Part shown: one piece after another, positions 16,085 to 25,399 of the stretch | Numbering within the stretch: position 1 is the first letter of the stretch | Layout of the letters: each line of letters opens with the position of its first letter | Origin: Chloroflexota bacterium | GTDB lineage: Bacteria; Chloroflexota; Anaerolineae; Anaerolineales; Anaerolineaceae | DNA length: 64,000 nucleotides | Assembly (NCBI GenBank): GCA_029556265.1 | Contig: JAKQFH010000025.1 | Location: 1-64,000, forward strand | Reading direction: 5' to 3' | Notes under the pieces: generated by a model | The model's database searches: none | Seen by the model: the letters and a program-made list of their open reading frames with translations, nothing else | Told to the model about the DNA's origin: nothing | Made by a program: the position numbers and the translations under genes

Positions 16085-17539
16085 CTATTCTCCTACCGTC
16101 ACATGATCAAAGCGGCAGACCGGCACGCCGTGCCCCAGCTGCATAATCTGGTTGGGCTGCCCTTTGCCGCAATTATCCACGTACATCACTTCCCAGGTGC
16201 TCTCGTCTCCGACAGCGGAAAGCGAGTTATAAAACTTGAGCGTGTCGCCCTTATAGGTTGTGTTCTTCAAAACGCCTTTCACTTCGCCGTCCTCCACCAA
16301 CCAGCCAATATCGGTGGCAAAGTGGAATTGCTCGCGGTTGGAGCCGATCGACCAGCTTTTATCCCCGTCCAGAATAACGCCCCGCTCTGTGCCGCGCACG
16401 ATGTCTTCCAGGCTGCCATCCGTGCCGGGGTCCACATTGATATTGGTCATGCGTTCAATCGGAACGCGATAAAAGGCGGTGGCGCGGTTGGCGCCGCTGC
16501 TGCCCGAAAAGATTTGGCGGCGGGCTTTGGCATTGGCTTCCTCCACCATCTGCCTGCCGGTAATCGCGCCGACCAGGATGCCTTTGTCAATCAGCAGGTT
16601 GTTCTGGGCCGGCACGCCGTCATCATCAAAACCAAAGCTCCCGGGTGAATTTTCCAGGGTGGCATCCGCGCGCACGGTCAACTTCTCGGAGCCATAACGC
16701 AAGCTGCCAAAGTCTTCCAGGCGCACAAAAGAGCCGCCCGCGAATGCCAGCTCATAACCGAGAATACGGTCAAGTTCCAGCGGGTGACCGATGGTTTCAT
16801 GTGTCTGCAGGAACATAATGCCGGGCAGGAGGATAACCGAGCGCTCGTCTTTCGGGCAGTTATCCGCCACCAGCAGCTGATTCAGTTCGCGCACCAGGCG
16901 TTCAGCCGTACCTGAGAAATATTCGGGGTCCAGGGATTCCCAGCCGCGCGTGCTGCCTTGCCGGGCAGATTTATATTTACGGGATTGCATCTCGCCGTCT
17001 TTATCAATACCCATCACCTCAAATGTCGGAAATACGTCGATGATGGTCTTGTCAATCTCACTGCCTTCCGAATCCATGAACACAATCTGGCGTTTCACGA
17101 AGTCCAGGGCTGCCACACGCTGGGCGACGCCGGACTGGTTTAGTTTGGTGTCCATCATGCGCAGGAATTCCAGTTTATCGGTCAGCGGGACGGTGAAAGG
17201 ATCAATGCAGTTCGGGCTGACAAAAGAGGCCCGGACAGCGTCTTTTTCCGCCAGGCGCACGGGGAAGTCCACCCGTTCGGCTGCCGTGCGGGCGTTATCC
17301 AGCGCTTTCTCAAAAATGGCAGCGGTATCTTCCAGGCTGGACGCGGCGGAAAAACCCCAGGCGCCGTGGTAGAGCACGCGCACGCCTACCCCGCTTTGGG
17401 AAGAGGCGGAAAGGTTCTTGAGGTTGCCGTTCCACATCAGCAGGCTGTTGCTTTCCTCCGACGGGTACCAGCGCGCGTCCACATAGGTGGCTCCCTGCGC
17501 CATGAGCTTATCCATGTTCTGTTTGAGTTGCTGCTTCAC
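16085..17539 (-). CDS. tldD: TldD-like zinc metalloprotease subunit
   Basis: A 484-residue TldD homologue. The metal site HETIGH (His247, Glu248, His252; HExxxH) and a C-terminal Cys in VDNCGKGQPNQ, a further metal ligand in TldD, are both present. The typical FLQTHETIGHPLELDRI context and the GSSGANRA and MTNINVDPG stretches agree with the family. It is cytoplasmic, forming a heterodimer with the product of the next gene, whose tunnel admits only unfolded peptides. The start is GTG at 17539 with AAAGGAGAACGCCC upstream; no better ATG exists nearby. No peptide substrate gene (for example a RiPP precursor) is visible beside it. Confidence 0.92.
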   Translation of the reverse strand: MKQQLKQNMDKLMAQGATYVDARWYPSEESNSLLMWNGNLKNLSASSQSGVGVRVLYHGAWGFSAASSLEDTAAIFEKALDNARTAAERVDFPVRLAEKDAVRASFVSPNCIDPFTVPLTDKLEFLRMMDTKLNQSGVAQRVAALDFVKRQIVFMDSEGSEIDKTIIDVFPTFEVMGIDKDGEMQSRKYKSARQGSTRGWESLDPEYFSGTAERLVRELNQLLVADNCPKDERSVILLPGIMFLQTHETIGHPLELDRILGYELAFAGGSFVRLEDFGSLRYGSEKLTVRADATLENSPGSFGFDDDGVPAQNNLLIDKGILVGAITGRQMVEEANAKARRQIFSGSSGANRATAFYRVPIERMTNINVDPGTDGSLEDIVRGTERGVILDGDKSWSIGSNREQFHFATDIGWLVEDGEVKGVLKNTTYKGDTLKFYNSLSAVGDESTWEVMYVDNCGKGQPNQIMQLGHGVPVCRFDHVTVGE

Positions 17540-18368
17540 GGGCGTTCTCCTTTATAGGTCACAATGCGTGCTTCGCCACAGCGAAACACCTGTTGATTAT
17601 ACCGGAGGAAGCGCGGAACGGCCGAAAAACAGCGTGATTGGTCAAAAAACCGCCTTGACCTCCAGCTTCGGCAGAAGACCCGCGGGTCATTTCCGCTGTG
17701 GTATCGCGGCATCGGCATAATATTAAAGGAACCGTCTGTCCATCGGATTAGGGGCAGGTGTTTTTCACCTGGTTCTAATAAGAAGAAAAGCGGCATAAAG
17801 CGCCACCCGCTATCACTCCGGAAAAATTGGAGGTTGTCAGGTTTTCAGACCCGAAAGGACCCATCCCCGATTTGAATAGGCGCGGACCAGGCCGATTTTC
17901 AGATTGCTGGATTATCCAACGTGACATAAGTTCTCCCGGGCTGCTCCTGGTGCCGCAGCACAGCGCTTTTTCCGGTTTGCCGTTGCCCCATCAATATCAC
18001 CAAGGGAAACGTTGCTGAACTTTTCAGGATTGCTGCTTCGATATGTCGTTTAATGTCCATTTACAACTCTCGTCAATCAGGCATGTCATTCCTGTTTCGC
18101 AAGCTCGGTATTCCCGTTTAGCAGAAGAAATACAAACTTTCGTCCTTTCTCCCAAAGCGCTGGCTTTATTTTCGAAGGCGCTATTTACGGACCAGGCGGA
18201 ACCGGCTGACAAACGGAATCGCCCCCGGGGCAGTGGATAGGCGCATCCCATTTTCTTGATTTATTGGAAATGTTTATAATACTGTGCAAGAAGTGGCCGC
18301 ATACTTTGGGAACAAAGCGCGCCGATTTTCGTCCTGAACATAACATCTTTTTTTACAGACAGGTTGCC
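17540..18368. other. intergenic region, no gene recognised
   Basis: About 830 bp between the divergent tldD and Yip1 genes. Several short open frames exist on both strands (for example 18043-18240) but none has a ribosome binding site and recognisable protein character. No tRNA, repeat or pseudogene was recognised. Promoters of both flanking operons are expected here, but I could not choose convincing ones. Confidence 0.4.
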
Positions 18369-19154
18369 ATGGCTGAAACAACGATTGAAAAGAAGAAACC
18401 TTCCCTGCCGACGATGCGTTGGCAGTGGCTGCTGGGTATGTTCCTCAAACCGCGCAAAACGCTTCGGAAGGTTCTCGCGGAAGATAAGGCGGTCTGGCTG
18501 ACGCCCCTGCTGGTGCTTTCGGTGCTGATTATCCTGGCTGTGCTGGTCGCGGCGCCTATTCAGAAGCAAATCATCCAATCGGGTTCGAATACCCCGGAGA
18601 ATTTCCAGTATTGGACCAGCGACGAACAAAACGCGTTCTTGCAGGCACAAGCTTCGCAAACCTCACCTCTGTTTCTTTATGTGTTCCCTGTCCTGAGTCG
18701 GTTGAGCGGTTGCTGGCTGACCTGGTTGTTAACCAGCAGCCTGCTGCACCTGGTTATCACTCTGAGGGGCAGTCGTTCCAGCCGCGTCGGCGCCAGCAAT
18801 CTGGCAGCCTGGTCTATGACCCCGTTGATTTTGCGCGTCGTGGTGGAAGTTCTTGTGGTTTTATTCGCGCGTCGATTGATTGCGAACCCGGGGCTCTCCA
18901 CCTTAATTCCTTCGGATGCCGCCGGTTTCAAGTCCTACCTGCGCAGCTTGCTTTCAGTCGTAGACCTGTATTACGTCTGGCATGTGGTTCTTTTGTTGAT
19001 AGGCTCCATACCGCTTTCCGGCCTATCCAAGGGCAAAGCGGTAAGCTCCGCCTTGACCGCGGTTATTATCATGCTGCTGCTGCTGGGAATACCTGGGTTT
19101 CTAAAGGCCGTTTTCAGTAAGATTCCCTCAACCGGCGGCTATTATTTCTTCTAA
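18369..19154 (+). CDS. Yip1-domain integral membrane protein
   Basis: A 261-residue membrane protein of the Yip1 (YIP1/DUF1282-like) family. A soluble N terminus (residues 1-50, with the WLLGMFLKPRKTLRKVL segment before the first helix, typical of bacterial Yip1 proteins) is followed by five or six hydrophobic segments starting with WLTPLLVLSVLIILAVLVAA. I chose the ATG at 18369; a longer frame begins at 18264 but its extra 35 residues are not family-like. Its stop overlaps the start of the ABC ATPase gene (TAATG), so it belongs to that transporter operon. Its job is unknown; Yip1 proteins often accompany MacB-type transporters in this kind of genome. Confidence 0.8.
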   Translation: MAETTIEKKKPSLPTMRWQWLLGMFLKPRKTLRKVLAEDKAVWLTPLLVLSVLIILAVLVAAPIQKQIIQSGSNTPENFQYWTSDEQNAFLQAQASQTSPLFLYVFPVLSRLSGCWLTWLLTSSLLHLVITLRGSRSSRVGASNLAAWSMTPLILRVVVEVLVVLFARRLIANPGLSTLIPSDAAGFKSYLRSLLSVVDLYYVWHVVLLLIGSIPLSGLSKGKAVSSALTAVIIMLLLLGIPGFLKAVFSKIPSTGGYYFF

Positions 19155-19891
19155 TGACAGCGAATATGCAAGACGGCTTCGTCAGTACGACGGATTTAAA
19201 AAAGCACTATCGCATGGGCGATATGGACGTGCGCGCCCTGGATGGAATTACCCTGCGCATTGAAAAAGGCGCTTTCATGGTAATTATGGGTCCTTCCGGC
19301 TCCGGCAAGAGCACCCTGTTGAACCTGATTGGCGGGTTGGATTGGCCTACTTCAGGCTCAATTCGCGTGGACGACGAAGAAATCGCCGCGCTGGATGAAA
19401 ACGCCCTGGCAGCTTACCGTCGCAATAAACTTGGTTTTGTGTTCCAATCTTTCAACCTGGTGTCATCCATGACAGCGGAAGAGAATGTGGGTTTCCCGCT
19501 GCGTTTTTCCGGAATTAAATCTTCGGTGCGCAAAGCCCGCGCCCGCGAAAAACTGGAGCAGGTTGGCCTGGCAGACCGTTTTAACCATAAACCAACCGAG
19601 CTTTCAGGCGGGCAGCAGCAGCGGGTTGCAATCGCCCGAGCGCTGATTAATGACCCCGCGCTAATTTTGGCGGACGAGCCGACTGGGAACCTGGATACCA
19701 GCAGCGGCACGGCAATTATGCAAGCTTTGGTGGATTTGCAGAAAGCTGGCAAAACAATTCTGGTCGCCACGCACGATCCGCGCATGCTTACCATTGCATC
19801 CGACTCGATTTTTCTCCTGGATGGAAAACAAGTCAGTGAAGCGCAATACCGCGAAACAATTGAAATTAAGACCTGGGAAGGTGTTGAATAA
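19154..19891 (+). CDS. MacB/LolD-type ABC transporter ATPase
   Basis: A 245-residue ABC ATPase: Walker A GPSGSGKST (46-54), Q-loop FVFQSFNLV, signature LSGGQQQR (150-157), Walker B LILADEP (170-176) with the GNLD D-loop, and the H-loop in VATHDP. The sequence type (MGPSGSGKSTLLNLIGGLD, ADEPTGNLD) places it in the MacB/LolD/FtsE group, which power mechanotransmission rather than classical import. It overlaps the Yip1 gene by one base and is 2 bp from the next gene. Its partner permease is the MacB-like protein at 21321. Confidence 0.94.
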   Translation: MTANMQDGFVSTTDLKKHYRMGDMDVRALDGITLRIEKGAFMVIMGPSGSGKSTLLNLIGGLDWPTSGSIRVDDEEIAALDENALAAYRRNKLGFVFQSFNLVSSMTAEENVGFPLRFSGIKSSVRKARAREKLEQVGLADRFNHKPTELSGGQQQRVAIARALINDPALILADEPTGNLDTSSGTAIMQALVDLQKAGKTILVATHDPRMLTIASDSIFLLDGKQVSEAQYRETIEIKTWEGVE

Positions 19892-19893
19892 CT

Positions 19894-21309
19894 ATGAGAA
19901 AACTACTGATTATGTTCTGCGCTGCTGTGTTTTTGTTTACCGTTGTGCTGGCGGTCGTTCCCGCGCAAATAGCAAGCGCGCAAGCCCAGCCGCTGCTCTA
20001 CGTCCATTCTTATTCTCCGGGACCCAACACGGGTGTCTCACCGTGGGAGCCTTTTACCTTTACTTTTGAAATCGGAAATAACGGCGCGTCTACAGCCAAA
20101 AACGTGGTGATAACATTCAGCAGCGAGGATTTCATTCCGCTGGAGGGCGGCGTGACCACCTGGCAAGACATAAGCCCTGGTAGTCATCCAGGGGCAACCT
20201 TACACTTTCGCGTCAGCGATAGCAGCAGCTGGAAATATTCCGGCGTCATTCATGCCACCGCAACTTTCACGGATGACGCTGGCGTCAGCTATTCCACCTC
20301 ATTCGTGTTTTATATCGCCATTGCCCAGTCAGCAGTCGCCAGCCCCACCAAGACTCCTACCCCAGGGCCTGCCAACAAGCCCCAGTTGGTTATTTCGGGT
20401 TACAGCACAGACGTGGATCCGCTGCAGCCCGGATCTGCCTTCAACCTAAAACTTAAGATCCACAACGCCGGCGTGGCGGATGCCAGCAATGTGTCGCTGG
20501 TGTACGGCGGCGGCGTCTCGCTTTCTCCCGGTGAACAGGGAACACCGCCGGCAGGCGTTCCCGGCTCGACCGGAGACCTGGCCAATTTCGCCCCGGTGGG
20601 CAGTTCCAATGTCGTCCTGCTGGGCAATATGCCAGTTGGCGCTGCAATTGAAACAGAGCAAGCCTTTGTGGTCAATGTCACTACCGTCCCCGGCGCTTAC
20701 CCCCTGAAAGTCTCCCTGGTGTATACAACCCCAGGTGGAACGCGCGCAGTAGATGACCAGCTCATCACCCTGTTGGTTTTTGCCCTCCCCCAACTGGAAA
20801 CGGTTTTTTACCGGGACGCGGGCATCATCTATAAAGACCAGCAAACAACACTCCCTATCCAGATTACCAACCTATCCCGGAAGAGCGTAGTGCTTGGGAA
20901 TATGACAGTCAGCACCGATTCTGGCGACCTGCAAAACAACACCAGTTTAGTAGGCTCCCTGGACCCGGGCGGTTACTTTACTTTGGACGTCATGTATACA
21001 CCCCATACAGAAGGACCAGCCAAGGTCAATGTGAGCATCAGTTACACCGATGATTTCAATCAGCTGCGTGTGTATCAATCCACATTGGATATTGAGGTAC
21101 AGCCAGCGATGGAGCTCCCACAGGAACCAATCCCCGGTGAAGGCGGGGTGCCGCCTGTCGCTCCGGAACAGCCGGTCGGCTTTTGGGCCAAGCTTTGGTC
21201 CGCGATCAAAGGCTTTTTAGGAATCGGCACAGGCAGCCAAATTGACCAACCCACCGAAATGCCGATTCATGGAGGACAGGGGCGCCTCTTCGACCATCGG
21301 GGTGCCTGA
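19894..21309 (+). CDS. secreted CARDB/COG1361-like protein with C-terminal amphipathic helix
   Basis: A 471-residue protein with a signal peptide (about 1-30, ends near IASAQAQP). The exported part has three immunoglobulin-like CARDB repeats, each with an N-N-G/H-N-A-G turn: about 45-140 (FEIGNNGASTAKNVV), 165-300 (LKIHNAGVADASNVS) and 320-405 (IQITNLSRKSVVLG). A Thr/Pro linker (SPTKTPTPGP) separates the first two. The C terminus carries a Trp-rich amphipathic stretch (GFWAKLWSAIKGFLGIG) and no membrane anchor after it. In position it replaces the MacA-like adaptor expected next to a MacB permease. The start is 2 bp after the ATPase stop, with GGAAGG upstream. Confidence 0.82.
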   Translation: MRKLLIMFCAAVFLFTVVLAVVPAQIASAQAQPLLYVHSYSPGPNTGVSPWEPFTFTFEIGNNGASTAKNVVITFSSEDFIPLEGGVTTWQDISPGSHPGATLHFRVSDSSSWKYSGVIHATATFTDDAGVSYSTSFVFYIAIAQSAVASPTKTPTPGPANKPQLVISGYSTDVDPLQPGSAFNLKLKIHNAGVADASNVSLVYGGGVSLSPGEQGTPPAGVPGSTGDLANFAPVGSSNVVLLGNMPVGAAIETEQAFVVNVTTVPGAYPLKVSLVYTTPGGTRAVDDQLITLLVFALPQLETVFYRDAGIIYKDQQTTLPIQITNLSRKSVVLGNMTVSTDSGDLQNNTSLVGSLDPGGYFTLDVMYTPHTEGPAKVNVSISYTDDFNQLRVYQSTLDIEVQPAMELPQEPIPGEGGVPPVAPEQPVGFWAKLWSAIKGFLGIGTGSQIDQPTEMPIHGGQGRLFDHRGA

Positions 21310-21320
21310 TAAGGATTTCT

Positions 21321-22658
21321 ATGCGATTTAGCGACCTGGTTGAATTAATCGTCGCCAACCTTTCACGTCGGAAGGGAAGAGTGCTTCTGACCGCAATTGG
21401 CGTGGTGATTGGCACCGCCGCGGTGGTAACGCTGGTCTCGCTAGGCGCGGGCTTGCAAAAGAATGCCACCGAATCTTTATGGGGTATCAGCGACTTATCG
21501 AATATTACCGTTTACCCGGGTTATCCGAGCGAAACATCCGGTATGATTCGGGGCGGTGGTGGCGGCGGCGGCGGTGGTGGCGGTGATATGCAGAACCTTG
21601 TGCTGATTACCCCCTCCGTGATAGATCAAATCAAAGCCATTCCTGGCGTCAAACGCGTGATTATTCAGGACTATGCCAGCATCGGCACAGAAATCAGCCT
21701 GAAAAAGCTCAGCGCCTGGGGTTCATTCCAGGGTGTGGACATATCAGACCTGGCGGATATGAACCTGGAAGCCGCCCAGGGAACCACTGAACTTGGCAAG
21801 GGCAAACTTGTTGTTGGTGCATATGTCAACCGCAACTTTTACGACCCCAACCCCAAACCCAACGCGGAACCCATCGATCCGCCGGATTTATTGGGCCAGG
21901 TGTTAAAAGTAACTCTTGTCAAATGGAATCAGGACGGCACAGTGACCCGCCGATCGTATAACATGGAAGTGGTTGGCGTGCTTAAGGAAAGCAAAGGTGA
22001 GTCTGATTACAACATGTATATGACGTTGGATGAACTCACCCATTGGAACGAATGGGGGCTCGGCAAAAAAATCAACCGCGAGAAAGACGGCTATGGCCAG
22101 ATCCTGGTAAAAGCGGAAAGCCCGAAAGAAGTCGTCGCCATCAGCGAACAGATTATCAACCTGGGTTTACAGGCGTATACGCCCCAATCCATGGTGCAGG
22201 GGATAAACTCGTTTTTCACGATTATGCAAATCATCTTTGGCGGCGTAGGCGCGATCGCGCTGCTGGTGGCTGCCATTGGCATCGCGAACACGATGACCAT
22301 GTCCATCCTGGAGCGCACCCGCGAAATTGGCATTATGAAAGCCATCGGCGCGACCAACAACAACATTCTGACCATATTTCTGGGCGAGGCGGCTGGTATT
22401 GGCTTTGTCGGCGGGCTGGGCGGGGCAGCGCTGGGTTGGATTATCAGCGCGGTAATAAATGTGTTTGCCAGCTCTTACCTTGCCAGCCAGGCATCCAGCA
22501 ATGGATACATGAGTTCGGCTCCTATTGCCACCTCCACCCCGTTTTGGCTGCCGGTTTTCTCCATTGTGTTTGCCACGTTGGTTGGCTTGCTCTCCGGGCT
22601 TTATCCTTCGCTGAACGCCGCCACGCTTGTGCCTGTGGACGCGTTGAAATATGAGTAG
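21321..22658 (+). CDS. MacB/FtsX-type ABC transporter permease
   Basis: A 445-residue permease with the MacB layout: first helix (about 21-42, VLLTAIGVVIGTAAVVTLVSL), a large extracytoplasmic domain (about 45-290), and three C-terminal helices with the FtsX domain (MSILERTREIGIMKAIGATNN, then LGWIISAVINVF and LPVFSIVFATLVGLLSGLYPSLNAA). The extracellular domain contains an uninterrupted run of eleven glycines (78-88) encoded by mixed GGC/GGT codons. It works with the ATPase two genes upstream; the substrate is unknown, with lipids, peptides or mechanotransmission all possible. Last gene of the operon, followed by a terminator. Confidence 0.92.
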   Translation: MRFSDLVELIVANLSRRKGRVLLTAIGVVIGTAAVVTLVSLGAGLQKNATESLWGISDLSNITVYPGYPSETSGMIRGGGGGGGGGGGDMQNLVLITPSVIDQIKAIPGVKRVIIQDYASIGTEISLKKLSAWGSFQGVDISDLADMNLEAAQGTTELGKGKLVVGAYVNRNFYDPNPKPNAEPIDPPDLLGQVLKVTLVKWNQDGTVTRRSYNMEVVGVLKESKGESDYNMYMTLDELTHWNEWGLGKKINREKDGYGQILVKAESPKEVVAISEQIINLGLQAYTPQSMVQGINSFFTIMQIIFGGVGAIALLVAAIGIANTMTMSILERTREIGIMKAIGATNNNILTIFLGEAAGIGFVGGLGGAALGWIISAVINVFASSYLASQASSNGYMSSAPIATSTPFWLPVFSIVFATLVGLLSGLYPSLNAATLVPVDALKYE

Positions 22659-22735
22659 TTAATCAGAACCTTTTTAGGCTTTGCTGAAGGACCCAGGCAG
22701 CCTGAACGGCAAGTTTTAGCTGCAATTAAGAAAAA

Positions 22736-22761
22736 GACAGGGCGGCTTCCACCGCCCTGTC
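22736..22761 (-). terminator. strong terminator between convergent operons
   Basis: Perfect 10-bp stem GACAGGGCGG/CCGCCCTGTC (22736-22745 with 22752-22761) and a 6-nt loop. On the minus strand it is followed by TTTTTCTTAATT, so it mainly ends the mal operon (stop at 22775). It may also stop plus-strand transcripts, though the plus-side tail is poor in T. Confidence 0.88.
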
Positions 22762-22774
22762 TTGTGAATATGGA

Positions 22775-23668
22775 CTAACCTTTTACTGCTCCTTGCGTCA
22801 GACCACCGACAATCTGATCCTGAAGGATCAGGTAAATGGTCATAATCGGCAGAGCGGCAATCAGCGCGCCGGCAGCGAACACACCCCAGTTTTGGGTATA
22901 TTGCCCGGCAGTAAAGATTTGCAACCCCACCATAGCCGTTTGCAGTTCGCGCTTGGTTAAAAGCGTACGGGCGATAATAAACTCTCCATAGGTGCCAATA
23001 AAGCTGAGGATAGCGATGACAGTCAGGATTGGCCGGAGAAGCGGCAGGATAAGCTTGCTGAATACCTGCCAGTCTGTCGCGCCGTCGACGTGCGCGGATT
23101 CATCAATATCGCGCGGGATGGTATCCATATACCCCTTCATCAGCCAGATGTTCATGCCCATCGCGCCGCCTGAATAGACCAAAATCAAGCCGGCATGCGT
23201 GTTCAAACCCAGCGGGGGAAAGACATCACCCAACTGCTTGATAATGGTGAACAAAGCCACGATTGCCAGCAGGTTCGGGAAGCTTTGAATAAGCAAAATG
23301 GACTTGAGCAGCGTCTGTCTGCCGGTGAAGCGGAAACGCGAAAACGCAAAGGCTGCCATGGTTGTCAGAGTTAATGTGAGCAGTGTCGAAAGGGTGGAGA
23401 CCTTCAACGAGTTCTTCATCCAGGTAAAGAAAGGAAAAATCGGGTTGGTGGTTAATTCCTTGAAATTGGAGAAGTTCGCGTTCGGTGGGATAAGCTGCTG
23501 GTTAGCCATATCAGTCACCGGGTTAATCGCCGCGGAAAAGATCCAAAGCACCGGGAAAATGCTGAATGTGACCAGGACAATCGCCAGCAGCCAGCGCAAG
23601 ACCAGCCCGATACGTTTGCTGCGTTTGATGGATTGGGGTTTATGGGTAACGCTCTTCGAATCAGACAT
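22775..23668 (-). CDS. malG: MalG-type maltose/maltodextrin ABC permease
   Basis: A 297-residue permease of the MalG family, with six predicted helices. The EAA loop is ESAHVDGATDWQVFSKLILP, the docking site for the ATPase, and the long periplasmic segment INPVTDMANQQLIPPNANFSNFKEL follows the first helix, as in MalG. The ATG at 23668 follows GGAGGAGGTTGGAGAAA and overlaps the malF stop by 8 bp, so the two permeases are translated together. No ATPase gene is linked; such operons usually share a distant MsmX/MalK-type ATPase. Confidence 0.9.
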   Translation of the reverse strand: MSDSKSVTHKPQSIKRSKRIGLVLRWLLAIVLVTFSIFPVLWIFSAAINPVTDMANQQLIPPNANFSNFKELTTNPIFPFFTWMKNSLKVSTLSTLLTLTLTTMAAFAFSRFRFTGRQTLLKSILLIQSFPNLLAIVALFTIIKQLGDVFPPLGLNTHAGLILVYSGGAMGMNIWLMKGYMDTIPRDIDESAHVDGATDWQVFSKLILPLLRPILTVIAILSFIGTYGEFIIARTLLTKRELQTAMVGLQIFTAGQYTQNWGVFAAGALIAALPIMTIYLILQDQIVGGLTQGAVKG

Positions 23669-25265
23669 TTTCTCCAACCTCCTCCCACATATTCGTGAAC
23701 CTGAATTGCGCCAAAGACATAATGGCAATCAAAACAAAGAGTACGAGCGAGATTGCCGAAGCATATCCATATTGGACGCCGCGGCCGCTGGCGAACGCCA
23801 GATTGTATACGTAACTGATGATAATGTCCGTATAACCGGCTTGGGTCGTCGCGGTCGGGATAGGCGGTCCGCCGTTGATAAACGCGTAAATCAGATTGAA
23901 ATTGTTGAAGTTGAAAATGAACGAGGCGATCATCAACGGACCTACAGAAACCAACAGCAGTGGCAGGGTGATATTCCAGAAGCGCTGCCAGCCCGTGGCG
24001 CCGTCCACCTGGGCGGCCTCGTAAATATCGCTGGGGATGGACTGCAAAGCGCCGCTGGTAACCAACATCCAGTAGGGGTAGCCCAGCCATGTGTTCACAA
24101 TCAGGATTGCCGTGCGCGCCAGCCACGGGACGTTATGCCAATCCGGGGAGAGACCAAACAAACTGTTCAGCACGCGGTTGATGATGCCAAGGTGGGGGTT
24201 CAACATACCGCGCCAGATCAGGATGGTAATCAGGCTGGGAATCGTGTAGGGAATCAACAGCAGCGACCGCAGCAGTTTTTTCCCTTTGAACTTGGGGTCT
24301 CCATAAATGATGGAAATTAACAAACCCACGGAAAAAGTCAGGAACAGACTCATGAACGCGAAAATAAAGTTCCAACTGACAATCGTCGCCAGAGGTCCCC
24401 GCAGCCCGGGGGCGGTGACAAACTGCACAAAGTTCTTGGTGCCAACCACGGCGGAATAACCGGGTATCAGTTTGGCACCGTTTTTGGCGGTATAAGTCCC
24501 TTCAATATCTGTGTAGACCACCCCGGTTTGCTGATTTGTAAATGTATTTGCTTCCCGGTCGTAGACGAATAATGGCAGAAGTTCAGCCGCTTCGGAAGGG
24601 CTGCGAACCTGGATTGTTTTTTCAGGGTTCCCAAACTTGATATTGGTCAGGTTTTTGTCAGTCGCCGCGGTGATGCGGTTGAGGCGGACGTAGCCTTCAA
24701 TGGTTTTTGGTACGCCGTCTTCATCCAGCTCACCAATGCCATTTTGCCCTGGTATCACTTCGAGGGTGTGATCTTCCGCGTTCGCATCCACCATACGCAC
24801 AATGCTGGTGTGGCCTTCGGTATCTTTCAGCCAGAGCAGATAGGTATTTTCGGGAGAACGGAAAGCGACCCATTTATAGGCTTTTCCGGTTTCAGGCAGG
24901 TAGGTTTGTGACTCAATCTGATTGATGGCTTGCGTTTGCGTAATCAGGTGGGCGTCGCCGTAGTTGGTGAAAGCGTTGTATATAGTATAGAGAATCGGAA
25001 AGATGGAAAATAAAAGCCAGGCAGCCAACCCGACCGCCATCCAGCGGAACATATGGGCTTTTGGAATGAGGAACGAGAAGCTGATAAGCGCGATAATCAA
25101 AATGAAAACAATCGCGAGCGGGATGTACCCCAGATTAATTAATCGATACGTGAAATATCCAAGGAGCGCATCAACGATGAGGACGATTATGGTGGTGATA
25201 AACGAGGAAACTTCCAGAATCGTCCGCTTTGCAAACTGAGCTTTCGTGATAGTTGTTTCACCCAT
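23661..25265 (-). CDS. malF: MalF-type maltose/maltodextrin ABC permease
   Basis: A 534-residue permease. Four N-terminal helices (to about residue 105) precede a large periplasmic P2-like domain (about 110-290), and the permease core carries the EAA loop EAAQVDGATGWQRFWNITLP. The large insert is the hallmark of MalF, where it cradles the binding protein. The ATG at 25265 follows GGAGTGACAGG. It is 134 bp downstream of malE, with a perfect palindrome in the gap, and overlaps malG by 8 bp. Substrate by context: maltodextrin or starch oligosaccharides. Confidence 0.92.
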   Translation of the reverse strand: MGETTITKAQFAKRTILEVSSFITTIIVLIVDALLGYFTYRLINLGYIPLAIVFILIIALISFSFLIPKAHMFRWMAVGLAAWLLFSIFPILYTIYNAFTNYGDAHLITQTQAINQIESQTYLPETGKAYKWVAFRSPENTYLLWLKDTEGHTSIVRMVDANAEDHTLEVIPGQNGIGELDEDGVPKTIEGYVRLNRITAATDKNLTNIKFGNPEKTIQVRSPSEAAELLPLFVYDREANTFTNQQTGVVYTDIEGTYTAKNGAKLIPGYSAVVGTKNFVQFVTAPGLRGPLATIVSWNFIFAFMSLFLTFSVGLLISIIYGDPKFKGKKLLRSLLLIPYTIPSLITILIWRGMLNPHLGIINRVLNSLFGLSPDWHNVPWLARTAILIVNTWLGYPYWMLVTSGALQSIPSDIYEAAQVDGATGWQRFWNITLPLLLVSVGPLMIASFIFNFNNFNLIYAFINGGPPIPTATTQAGYTDIIISYVYNLAFASGRGVQYGYASAISLVLFVLIAIMSLAQFRFTNMWEEVGENV

Positions 25266-25353
25266 TACCTGTCACTCCTTTCTGTTTCCAAGCACACTTT
25301 GTGTCGCGAAGCATACGTTGCACCCCGAAACACGCCTGGTATTAAATTGTTTG

Positions 25354-25381
25354 GAGGAGACCAGGCATGCCTGGTCTCCTC
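25354..25381 (-). promoter_or_regulatory. perfect 28-bp palindrome between malE and malF
   Basis: A perfect inverted repeat with 14-base half-sites (GAGGAGACCAGGCA) and no spacer, 18 bp after the malE stop. On the minus strand it is not followed by a T tract, so it is more likely an mRNA-stabilising or attenuating hairpin than a full terminator. In E. coli the malE-malF gap carries REP hairpins that raise MalE over MalF; the same stoichiometry control is inferred here. Confidence 0.7.
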
Positions 25382-25399
25382 ATTAACTAAGTAACTGAC

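Noticed and set aside
18043-18240. 65-codon open frame in the tldD/Yip1 gap
   Set aside because: No ribosome binding site and no protein-like pattern of conservation; probably chance.
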